NCBI RefSeq assembly: GCF_051401765.1 | Contig: NW_027480422.1 | Location: 20,602,001-20,666,000 of the forward strand | Length of the DNA: 64,000 nt | DNA from: Calliopsis andreniformis | Lineage: Eukaryota; Arthropoda; Insecta; Hymenoptera; Andrenidae | Reading direction: 5' to 3' | Shown: positions 63,072 to 64,000 of the stretch, piece by piece | Layout of the letters: each line of letters begins with the position of its first letter | Position numbering within the stretch: the first letter of the stretch is position 1 | Position numbers and translations under genes: made by a program | The notes under the pieces: generated by a model | What the model saw: the letters and a program-made list of their open reading frames with translations, nothing else | What the model was told of the DNA's origin: nothing | Databases searched by the model: none

Positions 63072-64000
63072 TGACATGGTCATTTCTACGTTCCGTGCAA
63101 CCTAGGCTTCCCTCTAGGGCGTTGCTCCACCACATCGAATAGCTACGGCCTTAGGAGTAAACGCCAGAGGCATAAAATACAAAATAAATACAACAGTTTT
63201 TCCATCGTATAACAAGAATAATTGCAACCAGAGTGAAGGTGATGGTCATTTCTAAGTTGCGGGCAACCTAGGATTCACTACCGAGCGTTGCCCCACCAGA
63301 TCGAATAGCTAGGACCTTAGAAGTCAACGCCAGAAGCACAAAATAAAATAAAAATACAACAGTTATTCCATCGTATAACAGGAATAATTGCCACCAGTGT
63401 GAAAGTAATGGGCATTTCTACGTTCCGTACAACCTAGGCTTCACTCTAGGGCGTTGCTCCACCACATCGAATAGTTAGGGCCTTAGAAGTCAATGCCAGA
63501 AGCATAAAATACAATATAAATACAACAGTTTTTCCACTGTATAATGTGAATAATTGCAAACAGTGTGGAAGTAATGGTCATTTCTACGTTCCGGGCAACC
63601 TGGGCTTCAGTCTAGGGCGTGGTTCCCCCAGATCGAATAGTTCGGGCCTAAGAAGACTACGCCAGAAGCATAAAATACAATATAAATACCACAGTTTTTC
63701 CATCGTATAACAGTAATGATTGCAACCAGAGTGAAGGTGATGGTCATTTCTAAGTTCCGGGCAACCTAGGCTTCACTCGAGAGCGTTGCTCCACCAGATC
63801 GAATAGCTAGGACCTTAGAAGTCAATGCCAGAAGCATAAAATGCCATATAAATACAACAGTTTTTCCACTGTATGATATGAATAATTGCAAACAGTGTGG
63901 AAGTAATGGTCATTTCTACGATCGGGGCAACCTAGGCTTCACCCTAGGGCGTTGCGCAACCACATCGAATAGCTACGGCCCTAGAAGACAACGCCATAAC
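63072..64000 (+). repeat. HOR cycle 5, partial at window end
   Basis: The first five and a half monomers of a new cycle are present up to the TCTACGATCGGGG monomer (63915), where the window stops. Like cycle 1 and unlike cycles 2-4, it retains the CACAAAATAAAATAAAAAT monomer near 63,335. It carries one private change, TAAGTTGCGGG for TAAGTTCCGGG. The array evidently continues beyond the window. Confidence 0.9.

Larger units (their letters stand above)
1..64000 (+). repeat. Satellite DNA array, 166-bp monomer, about 385 head-to-tail copies
   Basis: A single satellite family fills the window. Successive copies of GGTCATTT-type words lie at 7, 171, 337, 503 (variant) and 669, and the spacing stays at 166 bp to the last copy at 63908. 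The net length drift over 385 intervals is only -9 bp. All copies read in the same direction, and no stretch of 300 bases lacks the repeat. Almost every monomer keeps the landmarks CCGGGCAACCTAGG, GGGCGTTGCTCCACC, CAGAAGCATAAAATAC and CAACAGTTTTTCCATCG. Known biology: 160-180 bp satellites in long uniform arrays commonly form centromeric or pericentromeric heterochromatin. Assignment to a centromere is inference; a subtelomeric or interstitial block remains possible. Confidence 0.98.

Noticed and set aside
1..64000. CRISPR-like array of regularly spaced repeats
   Set aside because: The spacing is regular, but there are no unique spacers. The entire 166-bp unit is repeated and diverges by substitutions, as in satellite DNA.
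1..64000. Assignment to a named species or published satellite
   Set aside because: The 166-bp length resembles satellites of several plants and animals, but I cannot recall a matching sequence with certainty. A database search of the consensus would decide.

Overview
The whole window is one head-to-tail satellite DNA array. A monomer of 166 bp repeats about 385 times from the first base to the last, always in the same orientation. I see no gene, RNA gene, transposon, inversion or unique sequence in it. The conserved word GGTCATTT falls at position 7 and at 63908; that distance is 385 x 166 bp minus only 9 bp, so the register is kept almost perfectly. Arrays of this size with 160-180 bp monomers are typical of eukaryotic centromeric or pericentromeric heterochromatin. 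The common monomer variants look like CpG decay (CG to TG or CA), which suggests a genome that methylates cytosine, such as a plant or vertebrate. The species cannot be told from the sequence alone, and centromere function is inference.

Monomer design: a GC-rich part holds TTCCGGGCAACCTAGG, an imperfect inverted repeat and GGGCGTTGCTCCACC. An AT-rich part holds ACAATATAAATACAACAG and a short switch segment after CCATCGTATAA. In one hand-counted monomer the two parts are about 55 % and 22 % GC.

Layout. (1) About 1-21,670: divergent monomers with islands of block duplication, namely a 995-bp six-monomer tandem duplication at 2,216-4,205, blocks repeated 23 and 18 monomers apart, and a 15/16-monomer higher-order repeat (HOR) at about 14,170-20,400. 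(2) 21,671-24,990: a recurring cassette whose successive lengths are 4, 5, 7 and 4 monomers. (3) About 24,991-37,860: mixed monomers, with one cassette present three times 20 and 18 monomers apart. (4) About 37,860-64,000: a young, highly homogenised HOR domain. One ordered set of monomers recurs in cycles of 22, 28, 51 and 38 monomers and then a partial cycle. The differences are whole-monomer deletions, an optional 7-monomer cassette, a 13-monomer tandem duplication and a 10-monomer re-entry. Each junction I could place lies inside short stretches shared by two monomers and keeps the 166-bp register, as expected from unequal exchange or recombination repair.

No genes act together here. The biology is structural: array expansion, homogenisation from left (old) to right (young), and possible chromatin or kinetochore binding. 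All alignments were done by eye, so identity levels are qualitative.
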